This document shows positions 11,355 to 22,764 of a stretch of 64,000 nt of DNA, piece by piece. The DNA comes from Gigaspora rosea. Taxonomy: Eukaryota; Glomeromycota; Glomeromycetes; Diversisporales; Gigasporaceae. Positions within the stretch are counted from its first letter, which is position 1. Each line of letters begins with the position of its first letter. Location: contig QKWP01000195.1 in the NCBI GenBank assembly GCA_003550325.1, positions 371,491 to 435,490 on the forward strand, given 5' to 3'. The notes under the pieces were generated by a model. It was not told the origin of the DNA. It ran no database searches and saw only the letters and a program-made list of their open reading frames with translations. The position numbers and the translations under genes were made by a program.

Positions 11355-13696
11355 TTATTTTAGTTTAAAATTTATTGTTTTTTTAGAATAAGATAGAGGT
11401 GTTTCATTAATTTGATAATAAAGTTGTCTATTTTCATATGAACATATTTCATATGCTACAGACTTTAAAGAATTACCACCACCCATTGTTGTGCCGCCAT
11501 AAAATAACTGAACATGGTTATGATTTTTTTTCTCGACACCTGAACATGAAAACCATCGTAGACTTAATTTTTTTGTTTTAAGATATTTTATAAATTTTGG
11601 AATATGGCATGCGAGTACGTGCATGTAAGGAGTAACGTCATCACGATGATATAGTCCTACTTGTAAAATTTTACCTTCTTTAGTTTCAATTGTTGGTCGG
11701 CAGAAATTTTTAACCCATTGTCGTGCTGAAGTTTCAAATTTAATGATATCATCATCTGTTAGATCACTCTTACGCATTGTTTGGTACAAAAAATAAAACT
11801 CATGCCAAAGTGTTTGTATATCCTTGCCTCTTTGACCCGGAACAAATAATTCAATTGGAAATTTTTCTAAAAGAACCAACTTATCGGGCCCCATTAGTGA
11901 TGTCCAATGCCATTTTCCTTTTGAAGTTTCGGGTTCCTTAAATTTGAATACATTGATACCAAGAGAATGGATTGTTAACTCAACTTGCTCCCGAATTGTT
12001 GCAGTATTATTTTTTGATCGTCTATTAAATGCAGGTTCAGTTGATAATTCTAAGAAAAGGCATTCAAATAAAACATCTGTGATTCGAAGCATTACATGCA
12101 ACTCATCTGGAATACAATGTTGATTTTCTAAAAAAGGTAAAAGGTTTGAATTTTTGCGACCCAAAGTATTACATGAATTTTCGTAATCTAAATCCATATT
12201 CCAACGATCAGTATTCTTGCAATTGCAGTATAAACAGAAATGAACAGCTGTTGGTCCTTTAATGCCAAGTACTAATGACATGAATTTCCAGTCAGAGCCA
12301 AACCAAAATTCAATTGGCCAATGATTATTATTCGAATCAGTAATTCCTTCAGTATTTAAAGTTAATAAATCTTCAATTAAAAAGCTAAAAGCTTGTTGAA
12401 GAGATTCATATTGTTCTATACCGCTATAAAGAAAAATACAATGTTGGTTTGATGGACTTAAAACTGCATCATGTTGATTTAATATGCAGGCAGTAAACAT
12501 TACATGATTATGGTGTTTACCGACCTGCCGTCCATCACCACTTAATTTAATATGAACTACGTCCCCTACTTTTAATATTGCCAAATCTCCGTATGCTAAT
12601 TTAGAAATTAAAACATTTAAAATGTCTTTAAGTAATCGATAAGCCCCATTAGGAGTTAAGGAATTTATTTGAACTGTGTGAACTGGAATTACATCATTCA
12701 TAGTTTTTGTTATTTCATGTCGACATTTTTCAACCTCGTATTCACGCTCCATTTCGGGCATAACAGCTGCAAGTCGACGATATCCGTCACGAGAAACTAG
12801 AAGCTCATCACATGCTCGAACTGTTGAATCTAAAATTTGTAATTGGGGTTTTTTTAAATTTATGTCTTGAAATCTAATAGGTGATCCATTTACTCTTAAT
12901 TCTACGTGTGCTAATTTTGAATCATAAAAATTATGTAAATTAAGTGCTGATTCAACTCTATTATAAATGTCAGAAGCTAAAGTTTGAAGTCTTTTTTTTT
13001 TTTGTGACTCGGATTTAAGTTGATGAAAAGGTTTATTTGTTTGAATTTGAACTTGACATTGGTTATCACTATTAATTCGTCTTTTTGCCAAACATTCAAG
13101 ATCAAATCCAAAAAGTATTACACCAGAAAGCGCAGACTTGTTATTATTATATAATTTCTATTTACAAATACGTAGTAAGTATAATACTATATATACAATA
13201 CTATATATACATGTAAGGTAATTATTAAATTATTAATACAAACTTGTAAAAATAAGGTCGCTACGTTACTCGCAGATCTATTGCTTGATACAGATTGTTT
13301 TTCTCCATTAGAACCGTCCCAAGTTAATGTATATATTACTTTGTCATTGGAATCATATTGGGTTTCGGCCATAATATCTATACCACGAATTTTAATACTA
13401 ACTAAATATCCATTAGGGATTAAATAACAACTTCGCACTGTTTGTTTGACATTTGGCGGATAATAACCAAGACGAAAAATTTTATAAAGGTATTTTGTTT
13501 TTTTATTTCCATCAAATCTAGTTACATGAATGCTTGGATAGTTATCAACAACTTCTAAGGAATTGGTTTGTATATTTTTTTGTTGCTGAATTTCTTGAAG
13601 GGGGTAACGGGTTAAAGGATGACATTTTGGTAAGTTTTCAGTTGGCGAATATCGGGTTGAAGAAATACTTTGAAGTGTTTTTGAACTAGGCGGCAT
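11355..13696 (-). CDS. DDE transposase with RAG1/Transib-like motifs, 2 exons, ~744 aa
   Basis: Exon 1 is 13696-13244 and exon 2 is 13136-11355; a 107-nt GT-AG intron between them keeps the frame (151 + 593 codons). The Met at 13696 is supported by an in-frame TAA 12 nt upstream. Candidate catalytic residues are D352 (SGDGRQVG), D495 (PDELHVMLRI) and E686 (GVEKKNHNH). A CxxC (CLYC, 452-455) lies in the insertion between the two Asp, and a PYMHVLACHIPKF stretch precedes the Glu. In RAG1 and Transib the second Asp sits in a DALH-type motif, also preceded by CxxC, and a His-rich stretch precedes the Glu, so the layout is similar; this is motif reading, not an alignment score. The enzyme should cut and join transposon ends in the nucleus. 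No frameshift or internal stop is seen, so the element may be young. Unlike the debris around it, it is open for 744 codons. Confidence 0.75.
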
Positions 13697-13969
13697 TTTG
13701 AGTCTTTAGGTACTACTAGCAATGCGAATTAACGTACATTCAACAAGGTGGTAATAAAACCCAAGTTGTTTTTATACTTGTATCGTTTGGTCGTTTTTGT
13801 TGTGTTGTTTGGCCGTTTACTTGTGCTGGGTTGTTTGGGTTTTTTTTTAGTGTTGTTTGGTCGCAGAAAGTTACTATTATTAAAAAAATAAATATATTTA
13901 TTAAATATGTACTTCAAATTAACTATGTTGATTTAAATTCTACTTCTTCTAATTTTACTGGTGAAACCC

Positions 13970-14020
13970 CTCTCCACCTCATCTCCACCTCATCTCCACC
14001 TCATCTCCACCTCATCTCCA
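13970..14020. repeat. 12-bp minisatellite (CATCTCCACCTC)
   Basis: CTCCACCTCATC is repeated about four times in the 5' region of the transposase gene. It may vary in length between copies. Just before it, 13760-13865 has degenerate TGTTGTTTGGTCG repeats. Confidence 0.85.
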
Positions 14021-14308
14021 ACGTCTAACCTTGGTTCTTAATTGGCTAGGAAAGATAGAATCTTGTTAATCGTTTGTTGAAGATCTTAATAATATAATTC
14101 GAAAACATCACACAAGCTATCTGATTGGTGTAATTTGTTATTTATTTTTTGAAAATCTTAATCACGTTATTCACAGATATCACCCGGATCAGCCCAAATC
14201 CGCCCATATGAATTGAAAAATGTCAATCATGCCAAAATTTATATGAATCTAATAAAACTCAATTGTCAAAAAATTGTAAAAATGGGCTGTTTCTATTGAA
14301 ATCACCCC

Positions 14309-14960
14309 ATATTGTTAAGATTCTTAACGATTGTTCTTAAAGATCATATCGTTAAGAATCTTAATGATCATATCTTTAAGATTCTTAATGATTATATCAT
14401 TAAGAATCTTAACGACCATATCGTTAAGATTCTTAACGTCATTCTTAATGATTATATTTTTAAGATTCTTAACGATCATATCGTTAAGATTCTTAATGAT
14501 TATATCGTTAAGATTCTTAACGATCATATCATTAAGAATCTTAATGATTATATCATTAAGATTCTTAACAATCATATCGTTAAGAATCTTAACAATCATA
14601 TCGTTAAAAATCTTAATGATCACATCATTAAGATTCTTAACAATCATATCATTAAGAATCTTAATGACCATATCGTTAAGAATCTTAATGATCATATCAT
14701 TAAGATTCTTAATGATCATATCATTAAGGATCATATCACTAAGATTCTTAATGATCATACCATTAAGATTCTTAATGATCATATCGTTAAAATTTTTAAT
14801 GATCATATTGTTAAGATTCTTTAATGATCACAATTTCTGTGCATTAACATGCACAATCATTAATGTTCTTAATGATAATTTTTATGATCATGCTGATAAT
14901 CATGAAGATCCTTAACAATCATAATTCTATGCATTAATGTAATGATCATTAAGATTCTTA
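14309..14960. repeat. 24-bp near-palindromic tandem array, right part
   Basis: More than 20 units of the type ATCGTTAAGATTCTTAACG + ATCAT. Each unit is almost its own reverse complement. Since 24 is a multiple of 3 and the units lack stops in several frames, open frames of 160-194 codons appear on both strands (14312-14824, 14324-14806, 14331-14915). They are artefacts, not genes. The last units (14820-14960) grade into the longer GTGCA-containing type seen at 9420-9745. Confidence 0.92.
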
Positions 14961-15662
14961 ATGACTATAATTTCCATACATTGACGCACATTTTTTTATT
15001 TTTTGTTTTTTTTTTTGCATTTAACAAAAATAATTTCCATGCTTTGACGCGCACAAATTACATTTGATTTATTTTTTTTTCATTTAGCAGTTTCACCAGT
15101 ATTTTATTAAGATACTAAGTATATTGCCATATACACTTGTTTACTCCTAATTTGCAAATCTGACATTACTCAGCTGCCTTAAAGGTGCCCAAGCACACCT
15201 GCCGCACTAATTTGAAGATAAATCTAAAAACTAGAGGCTGTTAAACTAGCCTATGTGCCACACCATAATGGCTTCTTCTTTCCTTCGTATTCCTTTAACT
15301 AACAAGGAATTTACTAAGGACAAAATAAGGAGAGGGGTAAGTATAAAATTATCAAAAGCCAAGAAAACGATAAGTACGAAAAAGAAAAAAGAAGAAAAAC
15401 AAACAAAGAAGAAAAATGGAAAGGAAAAACAAAAAAGAAAAAAAACTACATGATAAAGCATGAAGGCTAGTCTAATGAAAAGAAAGTGTAAAACTATATA
15501 AAAAATTATATAATACTCTTCAATTTAGCTCTACTCTAAATTAAGTCCATATTATATATACTAATAAATCTTCAGGGTAGAGTTAGCCCTGCTAGAATTT
15601 TCTAGAATTTCCTCCAACTGGTCAACACCAATCCTTGTCCTACACGTAACTAATGCGATTCC
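14961..15662. other. Non-coding DNA with purine-rich low complexity
   Basis: 15340-15450 is a purine-rich (AAGAAAAA) tract that opens Lys-rich frames on the plus strand and Phe-rich frames on the minus. I see no gene. Confidence 0.5.
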
Positions 15663-15932
15663 TCATGACTTCTGTTCCCAATTAGGAATTGGTAAAAAAT
15701 GCAGATCTTTTGAAGGGGTAAGCTGGATTTCCCAATTTTCTATGCAGAAAATATTCTCTAAAAAAAACCATAGTAAAGCGAGAATTTGGTAGTGGGTGTT
15801 CGTTTCAAGTCCTTTAGATTTTCCAAGAAGTGTATTTGAAAACCAAAATACTGTTCTCCAATACGCTACTGCAAAAAACTTCATCGACGAAGAAATTTCT
15901 CCTGTTTTAATTTCTTTACCAAAATTCTGCAT
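15663..15932 (-). pseudogene. Unidentified 89-codon frame, homologous to part of 34858-35205
   Basis: The C-terminal part reads ...LTPSKDLHFLPIPNWEQKS. The plus-strand frame at 34858-35205 ends YPSKDRQCLLLPIWKCAY, and the underlying DNA (CTTACCCCTTCAAAAGATC against CTTACCCCTCCAAAGATC) is clearly related. Shared coding-like sequence in two dispersed places suggests a transposon-borne gene now in pieces. I do not recognise the family. The Trp-rich segment YWRTVFWFSNTLLGKSKG has no obvious motif. Confidence 0.35.
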
Positions 15933-17088
15933 TTACTAAAGCGCCACCTGCTTGTTTTCACTTGTTCTGATATTGCTTTTGGCTTGCATGCTGAATATAC
16001 AAAGGAGTCCATAGAAGGATAGTTGACCTTTATAAAAACCATTTTTTGCAGTGCTTCTTCATCTAACTCCAGTATTTTGCTATTTCGTTTGTATGAAAAT
16101 CTGGTACAAGTGATCTTTGGGGAGAGTTGCTGATCATTTGATTTGTAAGTAATAAATATTTACTTATTTATTTTATTTTTTTTTGTTTTCTTTTATTTTT
16201 ATAATTTTTTTTTTACAACTCACTAATTTTCATATAATTTTTTTTAGTTATTGTTATTGCTTTTGAAGTTATCCTTTGGAGTTATTGCTTTGCAAGTTGC
16301 TCTTTTGGAATCACTATCATTTTTGGTATATATTTTTTCATCATTTTTGAGGTATTAAAGCTTTTTTTCTTACTATTATTTTTTTCTTCAATTTTTATTT
16401 ACTTTCAGTATATTATTACATTTTAGTATCTCCCTTGAATTACTGCTATTAGAGTTGCCACAATTGGAGTTGTTATTATTGAAGTTATTGCTTTTAGAGT
16501 AGACACTTCAATTTTTTTTTTTGAACCTTTCATTTTGAAACTATTGCTTTACTTTTTATTTTTCGATATTATTAGTTGCTAGGTTATTTTTAGTAATTAA
16601 AAGTATTTTCTTCTTTGGCATGTAAATTATTAAATTAAAGTATTCGTATTATAAATTTAATTAATAATAAAATAATAAAATTAATAAAATTTAGTTAATA
16701 AAATATAAAATTTAATTAATAAAAATTACAAAATTTAGTTAATAAAATTATAAAATTTAGTTAATAAAATAATACGTATAAATGTATATACGGATATATG
16801 TTATTATGTGTTATGTATGGATATATGCTATTATATGTTGCCTGCACGTAAATATGCATGAGACAATGCACACGAAAACACATAAAATTGTACATTAGTA
16901 TGTGCACCATTGCATGAAATCTGTGCCCTTTTACATGCTGTAAATGTGCTTTCTCATACATTGTCTCGTATAGATTTACGTGCAGGTTCGTGTAGTTCCA
17001 TATCCAAATTTTTTCGTGTATTGCAGTATCATTCCATGCTGCAATTTGTTATAGGAATGCATACTAACAATCTTAACAATATCAGTAT
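15933..17088. other. Low-complexity AT-rich DNA
   Basis: 16240-16570 has degenerate repeats of TTATTGCTTTTGGAGTT. 16640-16775 has AT-only repeats of ATAAAATTTAGTTAATAAAA. Short open frames at 16761-16961 and 16910-17104 have no support. Confidence 0.5.
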
Positions 17089-18524
17089 GGCGAGACCAAT
17101 TTAATTTGGTGGTTTATGTTACATTCCTTTCTCAAAAGAGGGGGGAGAGGACAGAACATATATAATAAATTTTAATTGCTGATTCACATAAGAAGGATAG
17201 TATTTCATAGGTGCAAATTACTATTAAATTTATTATAATTATGAAATCTTTTTTTCCTTCATAACTAACTTTTTTTTTTATTATATTAATATACTAGATC
17301 TTCTAATTGAAAAATGTAGAGAATACTTTTTTATATATAATGTAAAAAATTTTTTGAAATTGGTTTGGTAGATAAAAAGATATTGACATTTTATTTTTTG
17401 TAACTATATAGAATTTTTATAAGTGTAGAGGAAAAAAGATTTTACTCATATATAAAAAACATAGTAAATTATACTTTCAGAATTTATAAAATCCTATCAT
17501 TCATATGTGGATTGTGAATTAAAATTTTTTTCTCAATCGGAAATTATCAGACACCCCTCGCTCGTCTTTTACATTTGTTCATTTTTTCATTTTCTCTTCA
17601 GAAAGTTTCGGAACCTTGCAATTTTTAATCTTAATTCCACCTGGCATTAAATTCTCTGCCCTAAATTAGCAAAATTATGCATGTATCTCAAAAATATCGA
17701 ATTGACCTCACCTAACTGAGATATTGATATCGTTAGTACATCTAAAGTAGTGCCTGACTCAAATTGACTTAATACATGCATAAAGATGGGGCTTGATTTT
17801 AGTCAGGCGTTACTTTAAACAGGGGCTACTTTAGATGCAACAGTACTCTTTGTACTCGATCTCATTAACCCTGCTCAACACTCTGATTCCCGTGATTACC
17901 CTGATTGATCGCATGATCATGTGAGGCACTCAAATTATATTTTTGTTTTACCTTTGCTGTTTTCAAATCATTATATATCTCGTCATTTATTTATACCCCT
18001 TTACTAAGTGCAAGGGCTCTTCAGAAACTACACCACACATAGTAAGGTTTGTAACTGTAACTCATGATGAACTATAAGAATTCTAATATGAACTACGTAA
18101 TTTAACCTGAACCATATTATTAGAATAACAAGCAAACTTTGTATGAGAATTTTTATAATAATTTATGATAGAAATCAAAATAATTTTGATGCAAACTCAA
18201 CCTTAAAATGCATTATGTGTCGAATAGGTTTGTAACAGTATTTTTTTATAGAAACTATGATAAAAATCATGATAATTCCAACACAACTAACTCTCTTTTC
18301 ATTGTAATGAAATGGTACACAAGTCTTGTATTTTATATATTCAATAAAACTTGGCTTAAGTACAGTAACTCATCAATAGATCCAATAAAAGAATTTGATT
18401 GGTTTGTCTGATCAAATGACCAATCAGATTCTTTGTAGAATTTATTAAGTGATTTTTATAAGTAAGAGAGGGGAGGAAAAAAAGAGGGGGGTAACATAAA
18501 CCACTGAATTAAATTGGTCTGGCC
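17089..18524. mobile_element. 1.44-kb non-autonomous element with ~36-bp TIRs
   Basis: The left end reads GGCGAGACCAATTTAATT then TGGTGGTTTATGTTAC. The right end inverted reads GGCCAGACCAATTTAATT then CAGTGGTTTATGTTAC. Both ends continue into G-rich tracts. TAT flanks both sides (17086-17088 and 18525-18527). No transposase is encoded; a 67-codon frame at 18208-18411 has no motif. The 3-bp duplication and GG start could fit a PIF/Harbinger relative, although TAT is not the usual TWA, so the class is open. It contains a copy of the dispersed GTTTGTAACAG repeat (18120-18260). Confidence 0.7.
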
Positions 18525-19100
18525 TATTTCGAACGAAACTCAAATTTGCAGATCAAATTGGGCAAAACTATTTGGAGAGTTTCAAACTTGTAGGGCAAAA
18601 CTAAAATTCCTTAGTGCGAAACGTTTCAGATTTGAAAGTTAGTTTCATCTGAAACACTGAAACATATAGAAATCACATTAATTCAATACTCTGGTCACTA
18701 CAATAGTAAGTTTTATTTTCTGCTCTTTTACAATAACTCAATATAAATTAGAATAATTTTGATTTCTAATTTAGACTGAATTGCATAGAAGTTCTGATAA
18801 TTCAAATACAAATTGATTCAACCTTAACCAAATAGAGAGTGTCACTAAAAGAGTAAGTTCCATAACAGAATTTTTACAGTAATTCACGATAATAATCACA
18901 ATAATTTGAATACAAACCAACTTAACCTTATACTGGAATAGCAAGTAAGTTCTGTAACAAAATTTTTTGCAATAACCTACAATTGCGATAATTTAATTTA
19001 ACAAAAAGCTAAACTAATTCAATCTTAAACTAAATCAATCTTAACAAACTTAGGTGTCAAAGAAATTCATAATAATAATGTCTCGGGTTGTTGGCCATTA
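18525..19100. other. Dispersed repeat, no gene
   Basis: 18780-19010 holds two degenerate tandem copies of the dispersed unit also seen at 6955-7145 (CAACCTTAACC..., GTAAGTTC.GTAACA.AATTTTT). Confidence 0.5.
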
Positions 19101-19216
19101 GTGGATTGATCCTTGACAATAATAACAGAAATACATGACTGATACTGATCAGCTGCACAAGCGGCTGACCAGTATCAGTTATGTATTTCCGTTATTACTG
19201 TCAAGAATCAATCCAC
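19101..19216. mobile_element. Foldback (snap-back) MITE, ~115 bp
   Basis: A left arm of about 52 bp starting TGGATTGATCCTTGACAATA is mirrored by a right arm ending TGTCAAGAATCAATCCA, with a short loop around GCACAAGC. The arms differ at only a few positions. An RNA or single strand of this would fold into a long hairpin. Confidence 0.8.
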
Positions 19217-19488
19217 ATCCGAGTGACCAAAGATATTAAATGATCAAATATCTTTTTATAAAACATACTAGTACTATTGTAATTTTTGTAAAAATAATAA
19301 AATTGGGGCATTTTACTTAATAAAATTTTTGTGGTAAAAGAGAGCTATTTGTTCATGCTGAAGTTCGTTTTGTTCGAGTTAAATATCAGTGCAGGTAAAT
19401 ATTAGTATATATCTAAATCTAATCGTCACCACATGGCTGATCGTACTGGTCCTGCGCTGCGTCACGCGCTGCGCAACTACCTTATTTT

Positions 19489-21725
19489 ATAATAATAATT
19501 ATAGCATGATCATTTATTAAAAATTTGAATAACTTTTATTTTTTATTACTATATAAAATTGTTTAGTAAAATAGTAATAAGAAAAAATTCAAATTAGTTC
19601 AATCTATAAAATACTTTATATAATTAACTAGAAATATTCAACAATCTGTAAATTTCAGTTGATAATTAATAATTGATAAGGATTTACAACATTTTAATGT
19701 GATTGATTAAACTGGTTTTAAAGATAAGAAATTTTATTTATACGAAAACAACAGTTATTTTATTAAAGAAAAGATTTAATAATCCACTTTTGAAACAAAT
19801 AAATCAATTCCGGGGATGGGTTTAGATAAACCAAAAAGCTTCTTTTTAAAAGTAAAACCTTCCACTAATCTAAATTCAAAATTTCTAATAATCACAGATA
19901 AGATAGATTTAAGTTCCAAATGCGCCATTTTAAATCCTAAACAATTTTTTGGGCCAGCACTAAAAGGTAAGAAATGAGTATTTGATATTTTTGATTTTAT
20001 TTCCGGATCAAGCCACCGAGATGGGTTAAAATTTTCGGCATCATCACCCCAAATTGAAGGGTCATGATGGATCGCGTATATAGGAATCATCAATAGCGTA
20101 TCCTAAAACAAAAAAAATTTAAAGTTTTATATATATTTATATCAAATAAATTGAATTATAAAAAGTTATTTAGCAAAATACCTTTGGAATAACGTAACCG
20201 TTCATAATTTCATCTTTTAAATTATAACGACGGAGTTCAGGCACTTTTAAGTCACAAAATAAAGAGTAGAATAAGTCAGTGACAAATAAGTTGAATAATT
20301 GAATTTCAGAAATATTGAGTATACCCGGGGGAACGATCCTTAAAGTTTCTTTAAAGATACATTCTAAATATTTCAATTGGTCAATTTCATCAATAGTCGG
20401 AAAATGATTACGATCAGTAAATACGTCAAGTACTTCTTTACGAAGACGATCCTGAATATCAGGATATTTTGCGAGAAAGTATAATGCCCAAGATAGTGCA
20501 GTACTAGTTGTTTCGTGTCCAGCTGCGAGTAATATCATAACCTTGAAATTTGATAAATTTAGAATTTAAATAGATTTAATAAAATCATACAGTACATATA
20601 ATTTAAATAAATTTTTTACCTGACTAACTAATTCCTCATGAGTTAATTGTTCATAAACAGGTAAGCTCTCATTTTCTTTTACCAATAAAGACAATAAATC
20701 TTTTCCTCGAACAGGTGCATTTTTTTGTTCAACAACCAGTCTCTCAGAAATTTTATTGATAATTTTAATTGAATCATAAAATTGGTTATTAATAGTAATT
20801 GGAAGTTTCCTGATAAACGGTAGGATGTGGGCAAAAGCCGCGAATAAAGGCGAAGGATTAAGACCAAATAATGTTCTATATGCTTTAGCTAATTCAGAAT
20901 CTGAAGTAGTAGAATTGAATTCGTAATTAAACCCTATCAAATATGAAATTATGATTACGACTATGATTAGAAATAAAATTGTAAATTTAACTTGCAGAGG
21001 AATACATACTACATACCAACAAGGCCAATAACATCTAAAGTTATCTTTTGAATTATTGCAGTGATAGTAATTCTTTCCTCTTTCTTATTCCCAATTTGTT
21101 TGATCCAGATATCTTTTAATTTATGACCAGCTTGAACAAATGTTGGAACCATTTCCTGAAATAGTAATAATTAAAAATATAATTGTAATGATTAATTTTT
21201 CTTCCAGTTATAACATTGATGATTGTAGAAAGAATACCTTGACATTAGCAAAAGCGAATGAAGGATTCATCATCTTTCTTTGCCGTTTATGTGACTCTCC
21301 TTCAGCAATTAAAATACCACCACCAAAAAATTTTTTTGCCATAGTTCGGTTTGGGATAAACCTTGGATAATCATAACAATGATTTACCAGTACTTGTTGG
21401 ACAAGTTTTGGATCGGAAATCGATATATGAGGTTTGTTAAATAAGCCATGATACCTAGCTATCCTACCATATTTTTTTGCTAAGTAATCATGAGCATCAC
21501 CTACTTCTTGATTTAAAAATGAGGCGAAATGTCCAAGAATAAAATTATTATTAACAGGTGGACCAGGAATTTTACGTAATGGTGATAAATATAAAGGATA
21601 AATATAACACTTGTAAAAGACGTAACCAACAAACGCAAAAACTACAATTAAATAATAATTCATTTTATATGAGAATAGAGATGAATACACTGAATGCTAA
21701 TTTGAGTTCATAGAAGAGTCATATC
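19489..21725. repeat. Segmental duplication unit A (P450 copy A), paralogous to 43903-46155
   Basis: Homology with the 44-kb copy begins near ATAGCATGATC.TTTATTAAAA (19502 / 43915), runs through the whole gene, and ends around the shared GAGTCATATCTTTTTCTCA (21715 / 46130). Indels are frequent in introns and flanks but nearly absent from exons. Confidence 0.9.
19776..21663 (-). CDS. Cytochrome P450 monooxygenase, copy A, 6 exons, 494 aa
   Basis: Exons: 21663-21238, 21155-21017, 20933-20620, 20541-20325, 20243-20182, 20102-19776. All five introns (78-83 nt) are GT-AG and the joined frame is open for 494 codons, a normal P450 length. An upstream in-frame Met at 21690 would add 9 residues. Visible features: N-terminal membrane anchor (residues 1-25) for the ER, Pro-rich hinge KIPGPP, I-helix oxygen-binding motif AGHETT (300-305), K-helix ExxR (E358-R361), FNPSRW (411-416), and haem loop FSAGPKNCLG with Cys440 as iron ligand. 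It should hydroxylate a lipophilic substrate using a P450 reductase partner; the substrate cannot be told. Intron 4 (81 nt) is a multiple of 3 without a stop, so a naive reading keeps it as 27 extra residues; splicing it out restores the conserved VPPVPELRR. Copy B's 80-nt intron 4 supports this model. Confidence 0.9.
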
Positions 21726-22764
21726 TTTTTCTCACCGTTTATATTTGATTTCTTATTACGTAAGTGGTACAGTAACTACAAAACTCTGATCGAAATTGAA
21801 TATTATAATATCGTACCAATTAGATTAATATTGATAAATATTGAGAGGTAAATGTGTTGCCAAGAAATATTTATATGCATTATTTAAGTTTTATTAAAAG
21901 TGTCAATTAAGCCTATCGCAAAATTTTCGGATATTTTATAGTGGTACAATACATGGGTGATACATTGGCGATCGGAATACGGTATTATATTTTACCCAAT
22001 ACTGATTTTATATGTATACACGGGGCCGATGCAAATATCATGGGATATTCCTTACATTCATTGTTTGCCAATTTATCATCTAATTAGCCAACTAATGAAT
22101 ATCTATATTGTGTATACCACTAGTTATTGTTTAGTCATTTCTTGACCTGACCACCAAAATGATCCTCTCAAAGAGAGGACTTTAACCAACCTAAAATCAC
22201 ACACAGAATCCTGAGATCGATATAGATTTTTATTTTATTATATAGTATTCTTTAATTTATAAATTATATAAAGTGTTAGATATTGCTTTTCCACGATCAG
22301 CATATAAAATAAATTAATAATTCTATGCTATTTTTGTATTTTGTAGTACATTGCATTTACCAGGAACGGAGTACAAAGTACGAAGTGTATGGTTTATAGG
22401 CAAGTTAAGTGTTGTATCTCTTTTGATTCCGATTGGACAATCTGTTCACATGATTTCATCTATATTTGTATGCCGTGCTCTCCATGATTTCTCATCTCAT
22501 CCCATATTTGGTTAGTATTACTTTTTGCGGAAGGTCATTGTAAATCATCTTACCTCTGTCTGTTCCCACGGCGATGCCATTTATTCCGGTTTAGCATGTT
22601 TTTAATTTACTAGCACTTTACAATACTCTAAATAGCTATTGTTTTGTCTCTCATATGTGATGCAATTCACGATGAAAAAACATATGGGTCTTTCTTCTGC
22701 TTCTCGAGCAGCTACGCAGTTTTTAGCATCGTACAGTCTTTTATACTTTATATACTTAATTATA
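21726..22764. other. Non-coding DNA
   Basis: No gene is supported. 22163-22178 is a small hairpin (CCTCTCAAAGAGAGG). 22358-22390 carries the ACCAGGAACG terminal motif of the MITE family at 24391 and 27248. Short frames at 21957-22145 and 22639-22920 have no independent support; the second enters the duplicated block below. Confidence 0.4.

Larger units (their letters stand above)
10661..14205. mobile_element. 3.5-kb DNA transposon with GGGCGGATTT ends and ATAT target site
   Basis: Imperfect terminal inverted repeats of about 26 bp run inward as GGGCGGATTT, two variable bases, GCTGATC, three variable bases, GTGATA. ATAT flanks both ends (10657-10660 and 14206-14209). The first bases resemble those of the MITE it sits in (GGGGTGATTT), and both use ATAT targets, so the MITEs may be mobilised by this enzyme or a relative. 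It carries a transposase on the minus strand and a zinc-finger gene on the plus strand, converging. The superfamily is uncertain; the transposase motifs recall RAG1/Transib, but a 4-bp ATAT duplication is not the usual Transib 5 bp. Confidence 0.8.
10414..14308. mobile_element. MITE copy 2, split by the transposon 10661-14205
   Basis: The left part (10414-10656) is the inverse of the right half of MITE copy 1, and the right part (14210-14308) is the inverse of its left end. The outer ends are GGGGTGATTTCAATAG and ...CTATTGAAATCACCCC, flanked by ATAT at 10410-10413 and 14309-14312. The array continues beyond 14312 as ATATTGTTAAGATTC, matching the array unit and so defining the pre-insertion site. 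Confidence 0.85.

Noticed and set aside
14312..14915. Overlapping 160-194 codon frames on both strands
   Set aside because: They come from the 24-bp period (a multiple of 3) of the palindromic array and read LNDHIVKI-type repeats in every open frame.
9420..14960. CRISPR-like array of short palindromic repeats
   Set aside because: There are no unique spacers of regular length; the repeats are contiguous or separated by more repeat. No cas genes; the context is eukaryotic.
15246..15461. Lys-rich / Phe-rich frames on both strands
   Set aside because: Low-complexity purine tract; the frames mirror each other.
20679..20867. Second frame inside P450 exon 3
   Set aside because: It is a shadow of the real exon in another frame.
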